NCBI RefSeq assembly: GCF_016086655.4
Contig: NC_052136.2
Location: 54,986,492 to 55,050,491, forward strand
Source: Lepeophtheirus salmonis
Taxonomy: Eukaryota; Arthropoda; Copepoda; Siphonostomatoida; Caligidae
Reading direction: 5' to 3'
Length of the DNA: 64,000 nt
Part shown: in pieces, positions 46,081 through 58,010 of the stretch
Layout: the number at the start of each line of letters is the position of its first letter
How positions within the stretch are numbered: the first letter of the stretch is position 1
Made by a program: the position numbers and the translations under genes
The notes under the pieces: model-generated
Told to the model about the DNA's origin: nothing
The model's database searches: none
Seen by the model: the letters and a program-made list of their open reading frames with translations, nothing else

Positions 46081-49000
46081 TAAATCAAACGCAATCTATG
46101 ATTGTATAATAGGGTAGTTTATTTTTCGAATTTTGAGTATGGCTGGTGTGGAAAAGTTTTAATATGCTATGAAAATTAGCTATGCAAAATTGGATTGTCC
46201 TACAAAGTCATCTTTAGTTCACACATCTCGATCCAATAATGAAAAAGACAAAAACTACTTACTTAGTACATATAGATACTAAGAAGATATTTTTGGATGA
46301 AATAATTTTGATGGGCATTTATTTAACCTATAAAAAGTGTTTAAAACTTTTATTTAAAAGTCTCCAATGGAACAAAAAAAAGAAAAAAAACTTGGGAAAT
46401 CTTGATGATTCGTCTATAGCGCACATCATTTTTAGAGAGGAAAGATCAAACTTTTCTTATTTTATTCTCTCTTTTTGCTCCATATTAATATTTTATAGGT
46501 TAGAATAATGTCTATCTTAGTACATGGATACAAAATGAGGATTAATGCTTTAATGTAATCTTTATTAAATAAATTTTGTTTCCTTTCAAACTTTGGACGA
46601 GATGTGCTACCATGTGATTACATTGTACAGCAATGACATTTTGTGTTGGGTATTTTCTTACCATATCACAATTTTTTCGAACTAGCTACATCAAAAACGC
46701 AAGCTTCTTCCTCACATCCTGCTTATGTCACTAAAAATATCCCTTTCAATTTCAATTTCTTATAAAAAAATGTAAAAAAAAAAAATGCAATATTAAATTT
46801 TTTGAGAATTGTGAGTATTCTTCGAACTTTGGCCCCTGAAATCACACTTTCACGTTTTCACAAATGATATAATTTTATGACTGTTAACATTTCGAAATAG
46901 ATTTTATTAGTGTGAATATATGGTCAGATTTAGGATAGATGTCTTATTCCCATTTGCCATTCACCCCCATGGAGTCTTTGTGTCAAAAAATTGTCAAAAT
47001 GATAAAACAGAATGCTTCAAAACTATCAGATATGATACGTATGGTCTTCCAGGGTTAAGTACAATTTTTTCAATCTACTTGGTTTGTTTACTAAATATCA
47101 ATACACTACACCTCAGTTTTGTTTGATTTACTTTACTACTTAAATTTATGGAAGAACTAACTTTGTCCATGAATTAACAATACAAAAGAATGCTCTAAGT
47201 TAGGTCACAAGTAATTATTAGAATACAAAATTATTGGTATTGATATCCATATAATAACGTTTAATTACTTGGATTGTAAATAAGAAAATACTTCATATAT
47301 AATCCTTTGATAATCTTCATTTGGTACATTGATTGCAAATCTTTATTAAACTTTAAATACGTTCTACTTTTAAGATTATTGATAAATAAACAATGACGTT
47401 GTTTGGAAGGATATCCAAGGTTCATGTTTATTGTACAAATACGACAAATTTTTTTATTCATTCTCTATTTGATTGAGGTTTTGTAGTAAAAAATGTGATT
47501 ATTGCAAAATATAAACCTTGGATATTATTAAAATATAAATAAAAGGGGGACATAAGAAAGAAGAAGACGATATACCGAGGAGGTAATGATAAAAATACCT
47601 CTTTTTAAATGGACAAATTCTTTATGGATTCATTGCTTTTTGTTTTTTTTTACTTTGAAAATTAAAGAAAGATAAAAAAAATATTCCATTCAAGGCCTTT
47701 GTAAATATGATGTTCAAATTTACAACTAAAATATAAAGAATAAAAAGTAATATAATTGTTCATTACTAATCTGGAATATCATGTAAGGAATTTTTTTTAA
47801 TTGATCATAATATGTTTTTTTGCGTCATGGTGTTTAAAATCCCCCCAAAAGTTTTCATGCTAGGATTTACATTGAAAGTAAATAAAGTTTGGGTAGTTAT
47901 TTAAGTTTATGATTTTTTTGTTCATGATCGGTCTTAGCAGGGCCTAATGCGAAAAGGATTACGTGAGGCTTAAACCCAATCCGAAAGTTTGATTTTTTTG
48001 GAAATACATTTTGTCATTTTACTTATTGGAAATCAAGGACGGGGCCTATTTGAAGTACGACTGCGGTGACCTTAGGCCAATGCTGTTTATGACTCTTGTT
48101 TCAATGCAAATTGTTCAATTCCACGTGATCTTATAATTCTTAATGTTGATTGGTTAAATTCAAATTAGTTATGACTGAATCTTTTAAACCAAGTTGCGAA
48201 ACGAGGACTCATTTGATCTATAGCTGAAAATTTGTTGACTTATATTTAAGATTCATCAAATTTACGAAGAGGTTTAAAAAAAAAGTATTTTTAAAAATCT
48301 TGTACAATTTGAAAAAAAATGACTTAAAGAAATAATATGGGAGGGAAGATTTTTTGAGGAAACAATCTCCTCCAATCAAATGATATCTATAGAAAGAAGA
48401 ATATTTTTCAAATTTTTCCTCAAATGGGAAGGGTTAGTAAAAAAGTTAATTTTTTAAATTGCATTAGCTGGAATATTGATTTTATTATTAAATTGAGATT
48501 TAACTCCACAATTTCCTTTTATATGTTACTCTAATTCGTCAGATAAAGTTGCACTGATTAAGTATAAATAAACATGATGTTATTAGAATAACTTCATATA
48601 ATCTAGGAATTTCTGTGAAGTCGATATATATTCAGTGTGTTTTCTTCACTAGGAAAGACCGAGACGCAAAGCTATGCAGATTGAGTTCAAGAGAATAATT
48701 TATACCGCTCACTTTGCCCATATCAGTTGAAATATTAACAACATCGATTCCTACTACCTCTCTTGATATTTTTATTGGTTGGCAATTATTACGCCAAATT
48801 ATTTTCCACCATACACATTTGGGGTAAAATTGTACGGAACAACTTGTTTGCACCAAATAGTTGAAACCCTAGAGAGCATAAAAAAAAAAGAGATTGCTTG
48901 TATCATCTTTGATATTTGAAAAAATGTTGATTCTCCTCTTACAGAAACATTTCTTCAGTCATAATGTATAGAAACTTCAATTGATTATCCATCTAAAGTC

Positions 49001-49639
49001 AAAAAGCTTCCCTATCCATATCTGTCATAGCTCTAACCTTTAATATTAACATATCAAAAACTTCAGACAAAAATCCTTCGTTGAAAATTAAAAATATACA
49101 TTATACAATACGCAATATACATTAAATTCTTTCAATTACTTATCTCTTTTTTCATATGTTGGATAGTTTCTTTAAGTGAAGTTAGGATGCTGTCTTGCTC
49201 TTTAATCTTGTGTAAGTAATTATACCAATCATGATACAAGTTTCTCAACTCGGACGGTAAAATGAATCATTATTTTGAAGAGTAATTTCAAATAAGGTTC
49301 TATATAAATTGACAACTGTTCAGCAAATTTCTAGGTATATAGATTAAGAATTCAATCTTCAAAGGGGCTAAAATAACTTATTTTACATAAAATTTTGGAA
49401 ATTAACGAAATTAATTAACTATTAAGAATAATAACCATTCATTGTATCTCCTCAATCCACCGGCAACGTTTCGCTACTTGGTTTAAAGCTTTGTTTGTTT
49501 ACTTTTTTGTTTATTACCACAGCTTTGTAAATCTGGACTATTTTGCCGATATTTATGTTTTTTTTTAAATACAAAGTGGGAGGCAAAAATGAGTGGTCAG
49601 GGAATTTTTGAATTAAGTTATTTTAACTTTTTATTTTTT
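46081..49639. other. Gene-free stretch
   Basis: AT-rich; the longest frame (89 codons, plus, 46239-46508) is lysine-rich and unassigned, and a 74-codon minus frame at 48856-48632 is likewise unrecognised. No repeat family clearly identified. Confidence 0.35.
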
Positions 49640-50060
49640 AGGATTTTTAATAAACTTTGATGGGTACTAAGAAGTGTAGAACAGAAGCTTTATCATTCAA
49701 TGTGACCTCTACTGACCTCGATGACAGCCTCGATTCAGGCCCTAGAGCTGGCTCACGCCCTCCTCATATTCTTTTCAGGGTATTATATCCACGCCTTGTC
49801 GTCGATGGAAGCTTTGAAGGAGTCCACATTGGGGTGACGAGTTGATTTAGTCTTTCTCTCAATGGATCAGAAATAGTCTAGGGGGTTGATATCTAAGGAA
49901 CTGGACGTATTTTCTTGCAACTCTAGAGTCTCTTCTTCTTTACCATTTTGGCCAGCCTCATTGTAGCCACCACTTCCAGGATATCTTTCGGTGCCCAAAC
50001 CGGAGTTTCTAGCGTGTTGGATACGACGGACTGTGCTGACATTGGCGCGGAGTGTGATGT
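49640..50060 (-). mobile_element. Tc1/mariner-superfamily remnant (C-terminal part)
   Basis: Minus strand: APMSAQSVVSNTLETPVWAP, KDILEVVATMRLAKMVKKKR (N-terminal helix-turn-helix region), then a jump to a frame-damaged C-terminus equivalent to SPQCGLLQSFHRR...IEAVIEVSRGHIE. Same general group as the elements at 20.2 and 30.8 kb. The catalytic core is deleted. Confidence 0.6.
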
Positions 50061-51860
50061 GTAATACTTATAATAAAAGCCAAACCATATAATTCCAACA
50101 CTAACAAAAGGCCATTTTCCATTACTTAAATGGTTCGGTCCACATGAGATGAAACGGTATTGAACTGTCTCCAGTCCTTAACTGAGTATTATATGCCTGC
50201 CCTATGAATTGAAATCTGTACTCGAGTAGGAACTAGAGGCTTTTTTTTATGTACCTGGGACGAATACTCATGACTTGAACTTGAGTCAGAAAATATGGAC
50301 TCGACTTCAGTTCTGTTATAAAAAATATAATTCAGCAAACATCCAAAAAAGAAAGTTACTTAATGTTTTCATATTTATCTGCTCAGCCCAACTCTTACTG
50401 TTACGGAATTCAAATGCATGGGCTCTAAAAATGTGGTTATTTCTAAATTGTGACTTTCAAGTATAGTATAGCTAATTTATTGATTTGGAACCGTAATTAT
50501 TATTGTAATTCGAAAATTTGAAGCAAATTCTATGATCCATGTTTTCCAATGGCAAAGTACTTCGAAACATTATGCCTCTAACAAAAAAGCCAAACATATT
50601 ATATAGTTGAAACTGTAAATATATGTTCATGGCGAGTGTACAAACTTAAAAAAATAAAAAATCGAGCATACCAAATGTACGTTGTCCGCCAAATTTGAAA
50701 AGTCATCCTACTTTTTGAACACAACTTGTAACCCCAAATTCAATAATAGTATTAGTACCTCATAAAAATATTTATATCCAAAAAAATCAAGGACATCATA
50801 TTTCTCCTGGAGATTCCCCCTCAATTCTTTTGTAACTATTTTAGTTAAACAACTTTTACCTCTTTCTCAAATGTTATTCCACTGATTCTTCTTTACCAAA
50901 CCTCCTTTAAAATGACTAATTTCCTAGCAGCGTTTATTGTTAAAAATAGAAAGCTGCCCACACTCATCTTGGGACAACATTTGCCAACATATACTGCTCC
51001 AACAGCCCCATTTGTCACTCTTTTTTGTAATATCTCTGTGCTGGGAACCCAAGACTTGTTTAGTAGTATTAGTGGTAAGTAGTAACTCAAAACAGGCCCC
51101 ATCTCAATAACAAAAGCGTTACTACGTGCTAGGATGACGACGTTAGCGTTATGTCTCCTAGATCCAGTTAATTATTCAATCTGTAACATGAAAACAATCT
51201 ATAATATTTATTATTAAATATGATATTTATCAATTTATTTGAATATCTGTGTACATATTTACAAATTTGTTTTTATATATATACTCGTACATGAATCGCT
51301 AAAACATTTAAATTTAAAAATATATAAATGCACTTATTGAATTTCTACTTTATACATACATATATTAACTCTTTCATATATATATATATAGTTAATATGA
51401 AGTATAATTTTCTTTTATTATAACTTTTCAATAGAGGTAATTGAATGAAATGATGAATTTAGTCAATATTTCAAAAATAAATTTTATTTTCCACTTTTTA
51501 TTTAATATTTAATTATATAATAAAATATCTGAGATAGATGAATATCTATCTGTTTTTAAATCTAATTAAATGATGCTATCCTTTCTCCCACTCTTGTTAT
51601 ATCTCATATGATTAATGAAAATCGTATTTTCTCTGATGGGTATAGATAAATGCATCACTAAAGTTGTTTTTGCCCATAATTTGCGCTAATGTAATCATAT
51701 CTTAGATTATTTATTAATAGTTCAAAATGATGCATGGAGTTTGCATAGAAACCAAGGAAGGGAAGAAGGAATTGAAGGCTATTGTTGCTAAGGAAGAACA
51801 CTCTAAGAATAGCTGAAAGGTTCATCAATAACTAAACAAATATTGTGTATATTATTTTGG
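50061..51860. other. Gene-free stretch
   Basis: Contains a CTCGAGTA/GACTTGA/GAGTC-rich patch (50215-50315) and a short AT tract (51378-51393). No gene recognised. Confidence 0.35.
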
Positions 51861-52030
51861 TTTGGGCCTATGATCTTGTTTTATATATATACAGTAATTA
51901 ATTGCCTCCTAAACTTAGATTTATTGCTCCGAAACTCCACCAAAAGAGCGATTTTGTCCATTTTTACAGAAACACCACTAGTACATCAACTCACTTCAAC
52001 CACTCCTACATAACAACTGCACCCTCAAAA

Positions 52031-52045
52031 TGTCTGAAACTTGGG
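52031..52045 (+). CDS. Candidate initial microexon (MSETW) of an unidentified gene
   Basis: ATGTCTGAAACTTGG is followed immediately by a consensus donor GTAAGTAAC. The ATG has a good context (CAAAATGTC) and is preceded by about 140 bp with few upstream ATGs and C/A-rich composition unlike its surroundings (ACTCCACCAAAAGAGCG, CAACTCACTTCAACCACTCC). A TATATATATA stretch lies about 150 bp upstream. These traits resemble an animal first exon. I cannot find the next exon, so it may also be chance. Downstream sequence to 53.8 kb shows only a mariner fragment. Confidence 0.3.
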
Positions 52046-52650
52046 TAAGTAACTGTCAAAAGATGCTAGATAGATCTAATTAGCTTTTATTTACACGTGT
52101 TGCTATCTTCACGTTGAGGTCACAAACTTTTCAGAACAGCCCCGGACAACAAAATTTAGGTTTTGGAATGCCTTCCGGCTAGAACTCACATTCTTTTCAC
52201 ATTTTTGTAGCCGCATAACAGGAAAATGACCTTTAAAACATTCAACCACAATAGATTTAGTCTTGACAGCCTTAAAAAAGTCCCGTTTTTAGAGTATATT
52301 TACAATTCCGAGTCACATTTCGACATAAAATATCTCTATAGATGAAAATTGATAACAAAATTGCAAAATCCAAAAAATGAATTACTTTCTAAGTTATCTT
52401 GAGTACAGTTCCTACAAAATCATACAAAAATCAAGTATAATGAAGAATCGTATTTCGAACCTAATATTTTTTTACCTCTTTTGACGGAAAATCTTTTTAA
52501 GTTGCAATATAAGGTTTATTCTTTAGTAATATGTATAATATAAAGCAATTGAGAATTGAAATGTATTGTACTTTAGATTTCGTATTAAAAGTACTCCTTA
52601 AACAATTTTATTATTGTTTAACTCGGTATTGTTTAATCGAGCATCAAAGA

Positions 52651-52722
52651 TGGACACAAGCCAAGAGAAAATCCGTTATATTTTACCGATTGTCTTTGAT
52701 AAAGGCTATAGCTGCTCCTGAC
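52651..52722 (+). mobile_element. Mariner N-terminal fragment
   Basis: Reads MDTSQEKIRYILPIVFDKGY followed by stops; this resembles the start of mariner transposases (MDxxxExIRHxLLYxFxKG). Short, and further similarity is not visible. Confidence 0.4.
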
Positions 52723-53775
52723 TAAAGGATACGATTAGCAGCACTAGAGGATATGGATATTTTCTCAATAGCTTCATTAGATAGAATAGTTCCCATCATA
52801 CAAAATGCGTAAAGAGCTGTGTTTGAGACTATTGTTATCCCTTCAATATCAGGTCTATGAGTTATATCAATATTCGATGCCTTTTAGGAGTTATGGAGGA
52901 GAAGAAAGTTATTCCGCCACCAATGAATTTCCTTGGTCTTTTGAGGTTGGAGAGATATAATAATATCATACAGTTTCTACTTGAGTTAAAAAGTATTAGC
53001 CGTACAATTTTCTCTGAACTTAAGTGTGTATAGACGCCCATCCATCAATATATTTTACCAAATAAATATTTGAGCTTCTGTATTTTAAAAACCTACTAAT
53101 ATGGAGTATTGGAGTATAGATTAATATCTTACATACTAAATAATAGAATATATCTAACAATACCACTAAAATAGTGTGACGGTATGATTTAGTACATATT
53201 AACAATTCAGAATGTGCTCTTCAGCAATTATCGCTTAGAGTAGTATAGTTGTGTGTCGTACATCATTTTTCTTTTCATGGGCTATGACATCCCATAGATG
53301 GATTATTATCACCAATAGTGTCATTAAAAGCCCTATTTATACTTTATAAGAATTATTTTAATAGATTGCATTATATTTTATATTATAATGCCTAATAATT
53401 ATTTTTTTACTCAAGAAAAGCATACTTATGTGTACATATATAATAATTTGAATTATGTTCTCTACTCCGATCTTCATAGCTTGGGCTATAAATCATTTCA
53501 ACAATAAAGAATGGTTCTCGAAGGAGGTAATTTTATATTACTCATAGCAATTTTTTTGATTATTTAGAGCCTTATGCATTGGCACTTCATAAAACTTCAT
53601 ACATATCGAAGTACTTTTTGTAATGTAAATAAAGGAGTACCTTGATTGAAGGTATATCAGCGAATAACGGAAAATAACTTAAGTAGGTGCAAATCCTAAT
53701 GGAAGCTTTTTAGTTGCAGAATAAATCTTTATAAACGAAATTAATTATTGACATATACAACTTCCATTTCTCAAA
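52723..53775. other. Gene-free stretch
   Basis: AT-rich; no element or gene recognised. Confidence 0.35.
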
Positions 53776-54520
53776 ATGTACAACTTCTGCATCAAGCATG
53801 TCTTCAATTCTACCCCTGAAGGCACAAAAGACCCTCAGAACATAGTCGTCTAGCATGGTTGTTCATTTTTCCTCAACAATAGCTTTAATGGCATTGACAG
53901 ACGAGTGACGTGTCACAGGCACATATTCCCCGATTCCATTATCTAGGGGAGCAGAGTCAGGAGATGTCGGGAGCCAAAAATTGGAAGAATAATTAATGAC
54001 CCATTTTCCACTATACAGTTTGCTGATTTTGTCCGATTCAGAAAGTTACTGAAGGTTCCTTGTGACTTATTAGGTAATACCAAGGTCACCAAACTGCTAG
54101 GCGCACTGTGACCTTTCAGACACTCAACTCCCCTGAAAGTGCTCATATTTACCCTGTTGGATTGCCTTGATGGTGTTCCAACCTTATTCCCAAAAATATT
54201 ACAAAATAATACTGAATAAAACAAAATATGACCAATTTAGTCAAACGACGTGAATTAGTACTTTTTTGAATAAAATTTGTCAAATTTTTCTTTGCAGGAA
54301 CACGTGGTAGATTTTGAAATAGTCAACTTCATCATGGCATCATCTACCGTTTCTCTTTTTGTGCGTATAAATTCCAAATTTTGTAAAATTACTAATGGAA
54401 ATGTGAATAGCTGTCTTACTAAAGCACATCTTTATAACATTTGCATTTAGTCTTCTTTGTGTAACGTCACTATTTTAGCCATTTGAACATCAGAAAAGCT
54501 AGCTTTTTTGCCCAACTTTG
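53776..54520 (-). mobile_element. Tc1-like transposon remnant
   Basis: Minus strand, 54520-54330: VQMAKIVTLHKE, then RLNANVIKMCFSKTAIHISI and SNFTKFGIYTHKKRNGR, the Tc1-type helix-turn-helix and GRPRK-like linker. At 53930-53776: RHSSVNAIKAIVEEK, TTMLDDYVLRVFCAFRGRIE and DMLDAE, a transposase C-terminus. The segment between (54224-53943) is open but has no catalytic motif I recognise, so the core is deleted or replaced. Confidence 0.7.
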
Positions 54521-55369
54521 AAGAATATCAACTAAGGATAATATGTAAGCACATTCTGCTCCTGCAAGTGTCATAGGGCAAAATGTTGATCAACACACTC
54601 GCCAGACTCAGTGGAATATGACATGTGCCATTTGTACATGTAAAATGTTCTCATACATGACAAGAAAACGATTATTCTTGAAGGAGGGGAAATATGAGAG
54701 GTGGTCTTAAACTTTCGCAAATGGCTGTGTATATACAGATTAAATGAGGGATTTCCAGTGACTTTAACAGGTATCTTAAAACCACGATGCATCCCAACTT
54801 TTCAACTTATTGAAAGACAAAGTTGAAGCATACACAGTCATCTTTTAACAATTTAATAATACATTTTTTCACTTTTTTTTATAAAATAATATTGTTTTTT
54901 TCTCCTGCATATTTTGAAACATTTGTTATTATGATATGTTTTAAATTAACATAATATTTTCGACATATCTTTTCTAATCCATATTTGCAAATAAAATAAT
55001 TGGTATACATATTACATTGATAATATGTATATTTTGTATATATAATAATATCTATCATACATTTACTAAACATAGGGTCCCATACACCTCTTATATATGA
55101 ATAATAATTCTTATTAAAATAATAAGTGTCACCTATTTGTTAATCTCGTTAGAGTATGAATGAATCAATTTATTTACATTTACAAATAAAGAAAGGAAAT
55201 AATAAAAGTTAATAAAAGAATCAAAAAATAATTACTTCATGTTCTCAGAGTTGTAAAAAAACATGAACTTAGACGAGTGCAATACTTTTTGTAGTTACAA
55301 CCTGACCAATGTTTTAATTCTTAAGCTGTTATTATTATTTTTAAATTTTTGAAGAGGAATCATCTTAGT
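54521..55369. other. Gene-free stretch
   Basis: AT-rich, nothing recognised. Confidence 0.35.
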
Positions 55370-56008
55370 ATAAAGTGGTTCTAATTGTTTGAGTATCCGA
55401 AGTTTTTGTTCTTATGTATCACTTGAGAAAAGGAACTTAATTCAAACTTTGGAAATTCAACAACATAACTTTAAAATTCAAACTTCCAAGGTTCAATAAC
55501 ATAACTTTAAAACTTCTGAACCCCTTTCCAAATAGAGAATGTCTTTATAAAAGGCATTTTCAAATGGCTATAGAGGTCAAAAAACGCCTTTGAAGACTAA
55601 AACTTTACAAACATAACTTTTTCATTAAAATGTAAAAAAGATCAAATTGACAGGTCACCCTTCAAATTGGACACCTTACCCCACACGCTAAAATATAAAT
55701 TTAGAAGAAGTTGTCCTTATTTGTGACTTGTAACCTTTTATATGACCTTAAACTTTACTTTATAAACTTAAAATGTTATTTTACTATTGTTTTAGGGTTC
55801 AATTATTAAAAAATTCGCGAGTTTCTTCTTATTACATACAAAACAGATTTAAAAAATACACATTCATGGGTGAAAAAGTAATTTTCGGGGTAGGAGGTAA
55901 GGGGTAATTTTGCAGGAAAGGAAAAATTATTTTTCTAGAGTGCTTAAAAGATGTTTTTGCATCTTTTGACCGAAAACTTGGGCTAAAATTGAATTTGATT
56001 TTAACACC
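55370..56008 (+). repeat. Repeat family D, copy 2
   Basis: Collinear with 33000-33742: AAGTGGTTCTAATTG, repeated ACATAACTTTAAAA, TTTACAAACATAACTTTTTC, and the right terminal repeat TGCTTAAAAGATGTTTTTGC. The left terminal repeat is degraded. Confidence 0.7.
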
Positions 56009-56051
56009 AGCCTCCCCTTCCTCCCGTAGTGTTATATGCGTAAGTCCTTTT

Positions 56052-56250
56052 TGGACTCGGAGTAAAAATAAGGATCGACAACGTAGTAATTTCTGAATAT
56101 GGCCTTTTTAGATACGGAATGGGATTTGTATTAACTTTTCTTCATCCAACAGCTGCTTGAAACGTCATGACATCTAAGCTGCTCTTCCTACCGAATATTA
56201 TTCAAATTCTCAGGGGCACCCCTTCCATTTTCGTTGTTGCTTCTTTTATA
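56052..56250 (+). repeat. Repeat family A, partial copy beside family D
   Basis: GTAAGTCCTTTTTGGACTCG, AACGTCATGACATC, AGCTGCTCTTCC and TATTCAAATTCTCAGGGGCA match the right half of family A. Confidence 0.6.
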
Positions 56251-56924
56251 TACCAACAGATCCTGTGTTTTAAAGCTATGCATGAGAGAAAAATACGATT
56301 GTTTAGCAAAAAAACTAGTAGTTTTATGAATTTTTTGAGCTATCATTTACAAACTTGTAGGATAGAGATCTGAAAAAGGTCCAATCCTGTTGAGCGTACA
56401 AATTATGTCTGAGAAAGTGTAAGAAATAATATCGTAACATTAAGACACGACGTATCTTTCTACAGAAATCACTTTAAGATATAGTGCTCTTTGCTTCCTA
56501 ATATGTTTTCTTCTTTTTTTTTTACTTTATTCTCTGGTAATCAATAAAAACATATAGTAACTTCATCACAAAATAAATATTAATTAATTAATATAAAATA
56601 GTGACCATCATTTGTTATTCATTGTTCAAACAAGATTTTAACATTTTTACAAAAGTCTCCTAAGTGATTAAATTAAAAAACAAAACTATAAGACAATTAC
56701 ATTTCCATTCATATCGAAGCTTTCCAACACTTTGTGGTATCTTAAGAGGAGTCTGTCCAGACTAGTATGTATGCAAGAGCTCTTACTAGGGCCTAGAGAA
56801 TAAATAGCACCTTTGTTATAAAGCAATCTATTTTGAAGTAAAATCTATGTTAAGATGGTGATAATCTTTATTTCTGAATTGTAGTATTTCCTCAAAAACT
56901 CAATGGTCATGTGCACAATATTAA

Positions 56925-57242
56925 TCACACTTGGGAAAATTGATGTCTTGAAGTCTCTAAACTGGACTTACAGAATGTGCAGTCTCTCTCTCTCTCTGTT
57001 TCTTCGACTCTCAATTTATTTGTAAAAAGGGCAGAAGTAGCCATCTTGTGGCGGAAATACTTTTCTTTTGAGTCTATGAAAGGTTGGCAAAATATTTTTA
57101 AAAAGTTTTTCAGAACATCTTCCGACGGTTTACAACCTAATCGAAGGAAGCGTTTACGCACCAAATCAGCCGGAGAACCCACAATTGGATGGCTTTCTTG
57201 CAAACACTTGAAATAGCTATGGGGTTTAACGCCATGTAGCAA
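56925..57242 (-). pseudogene. Probable non-LTR retrotransposon C-terminal fragment
   Basis: An open 105-codon minus frame contains VRKRFLRLGCKPSEDVLKNF, FRHKMATSALFTNKLRVEET and RDCTFCKSSLETSRHQF. The last part has the C-x2-C-x8-H layout of the zinc knuckle at the end of LINE-type polymerases (CxxC...ETxxHLFxxC), and the preceding helical segment fits that context. The final Cys is not present. Alternative: an exon fragment of another gene. Confidence 0.45.
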
Positions 57243-57429
57243 GGGATTAGGGGTCTATAAAACTTTGTATGTTACGGCTAATATATTTAATTTTTTTAAA
57301 GGGAGGAATCATTAATTAAACTATATATAAAGGATTTTTCACTAGGAGCACTTCAACCTTTATTATAAATAAAACACACACAATCAAATGTACTTTTGCC
57401 AAGTACATTTTTTTACAACAAATTATAAA

Positions 57430-58010
57430 CATATACATTTATGTATGAAAATCAATTTATCTAGCGTGACCACCACGAGCACGTTTATAGAAGTAAAATC
57501 GCGGAACCCAATTTTTTACTACCTTTTCCAATAAATTTATTGATATTGCAGCAATGTTTCGTTCGATATTTTCTCTGAGCTCTTCTAACGTCACCGGCAT
57601 ATTGGCGTATACCAATGAGTGCATGTAACTCCAAAGAAAATGATCTAAAACCTTTAAATCGCACAATCGAGACGGCTAGTTAACTGGTGCATTTCTCGAA
57701 ATAATACGCTCACCAAATTTGCTTTGTAATAAATCGCTTGTAAAGTTTACTGTCTGACAAGTGGCACTGTTTTGTTGAAACCAATGTTTGTCAAGTGCAT
57801 ACCTTGCAATTGGGTTAAAAAAATCAGTTATCATGGTGTGATAGTGATTTTCATTTACAGTAATGTGGCAATTATCATCATCAACGAAAAAATATGGCCC
57901 AAAGATCCTTCCAGCTTGAAGTCAACACCAAAAATTTATTGTTTGGGTTTGCAATGATGTCTTGTGATGCATTTGTGGATTGTTGTCTGAACAATAACAT
58001 ATATTTTGCT
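57430..58010 (-). mobile_element. Mariner-like (IS630-type) transposase remnant
   Basis: Minus strand: GRIFGPYFFVDDDNCHITVN, HWFQQNSATCQT (expected WFQQDGATCHT; Asp replaced by Asn), DLLQSKFGERIISRNAPVN, CDLKVLDHFLWSYMHSLVYA, ENIERNIAAISINLLEKVVK and RARGGHAR. This is the C-terminal two-thirds of a family widespread in arthropods (GERVISRNGPVNWPPRSCDLTPLDxFLWG). An internal stop and the lost catalytic Asp mark it as inactive. Confidence 0.8.

Noticed and set aside
46239..46508. 89-codon lysine-rich plus ORF
   Set aside because: Biased composition from A-rich DNA, no domain, no context.
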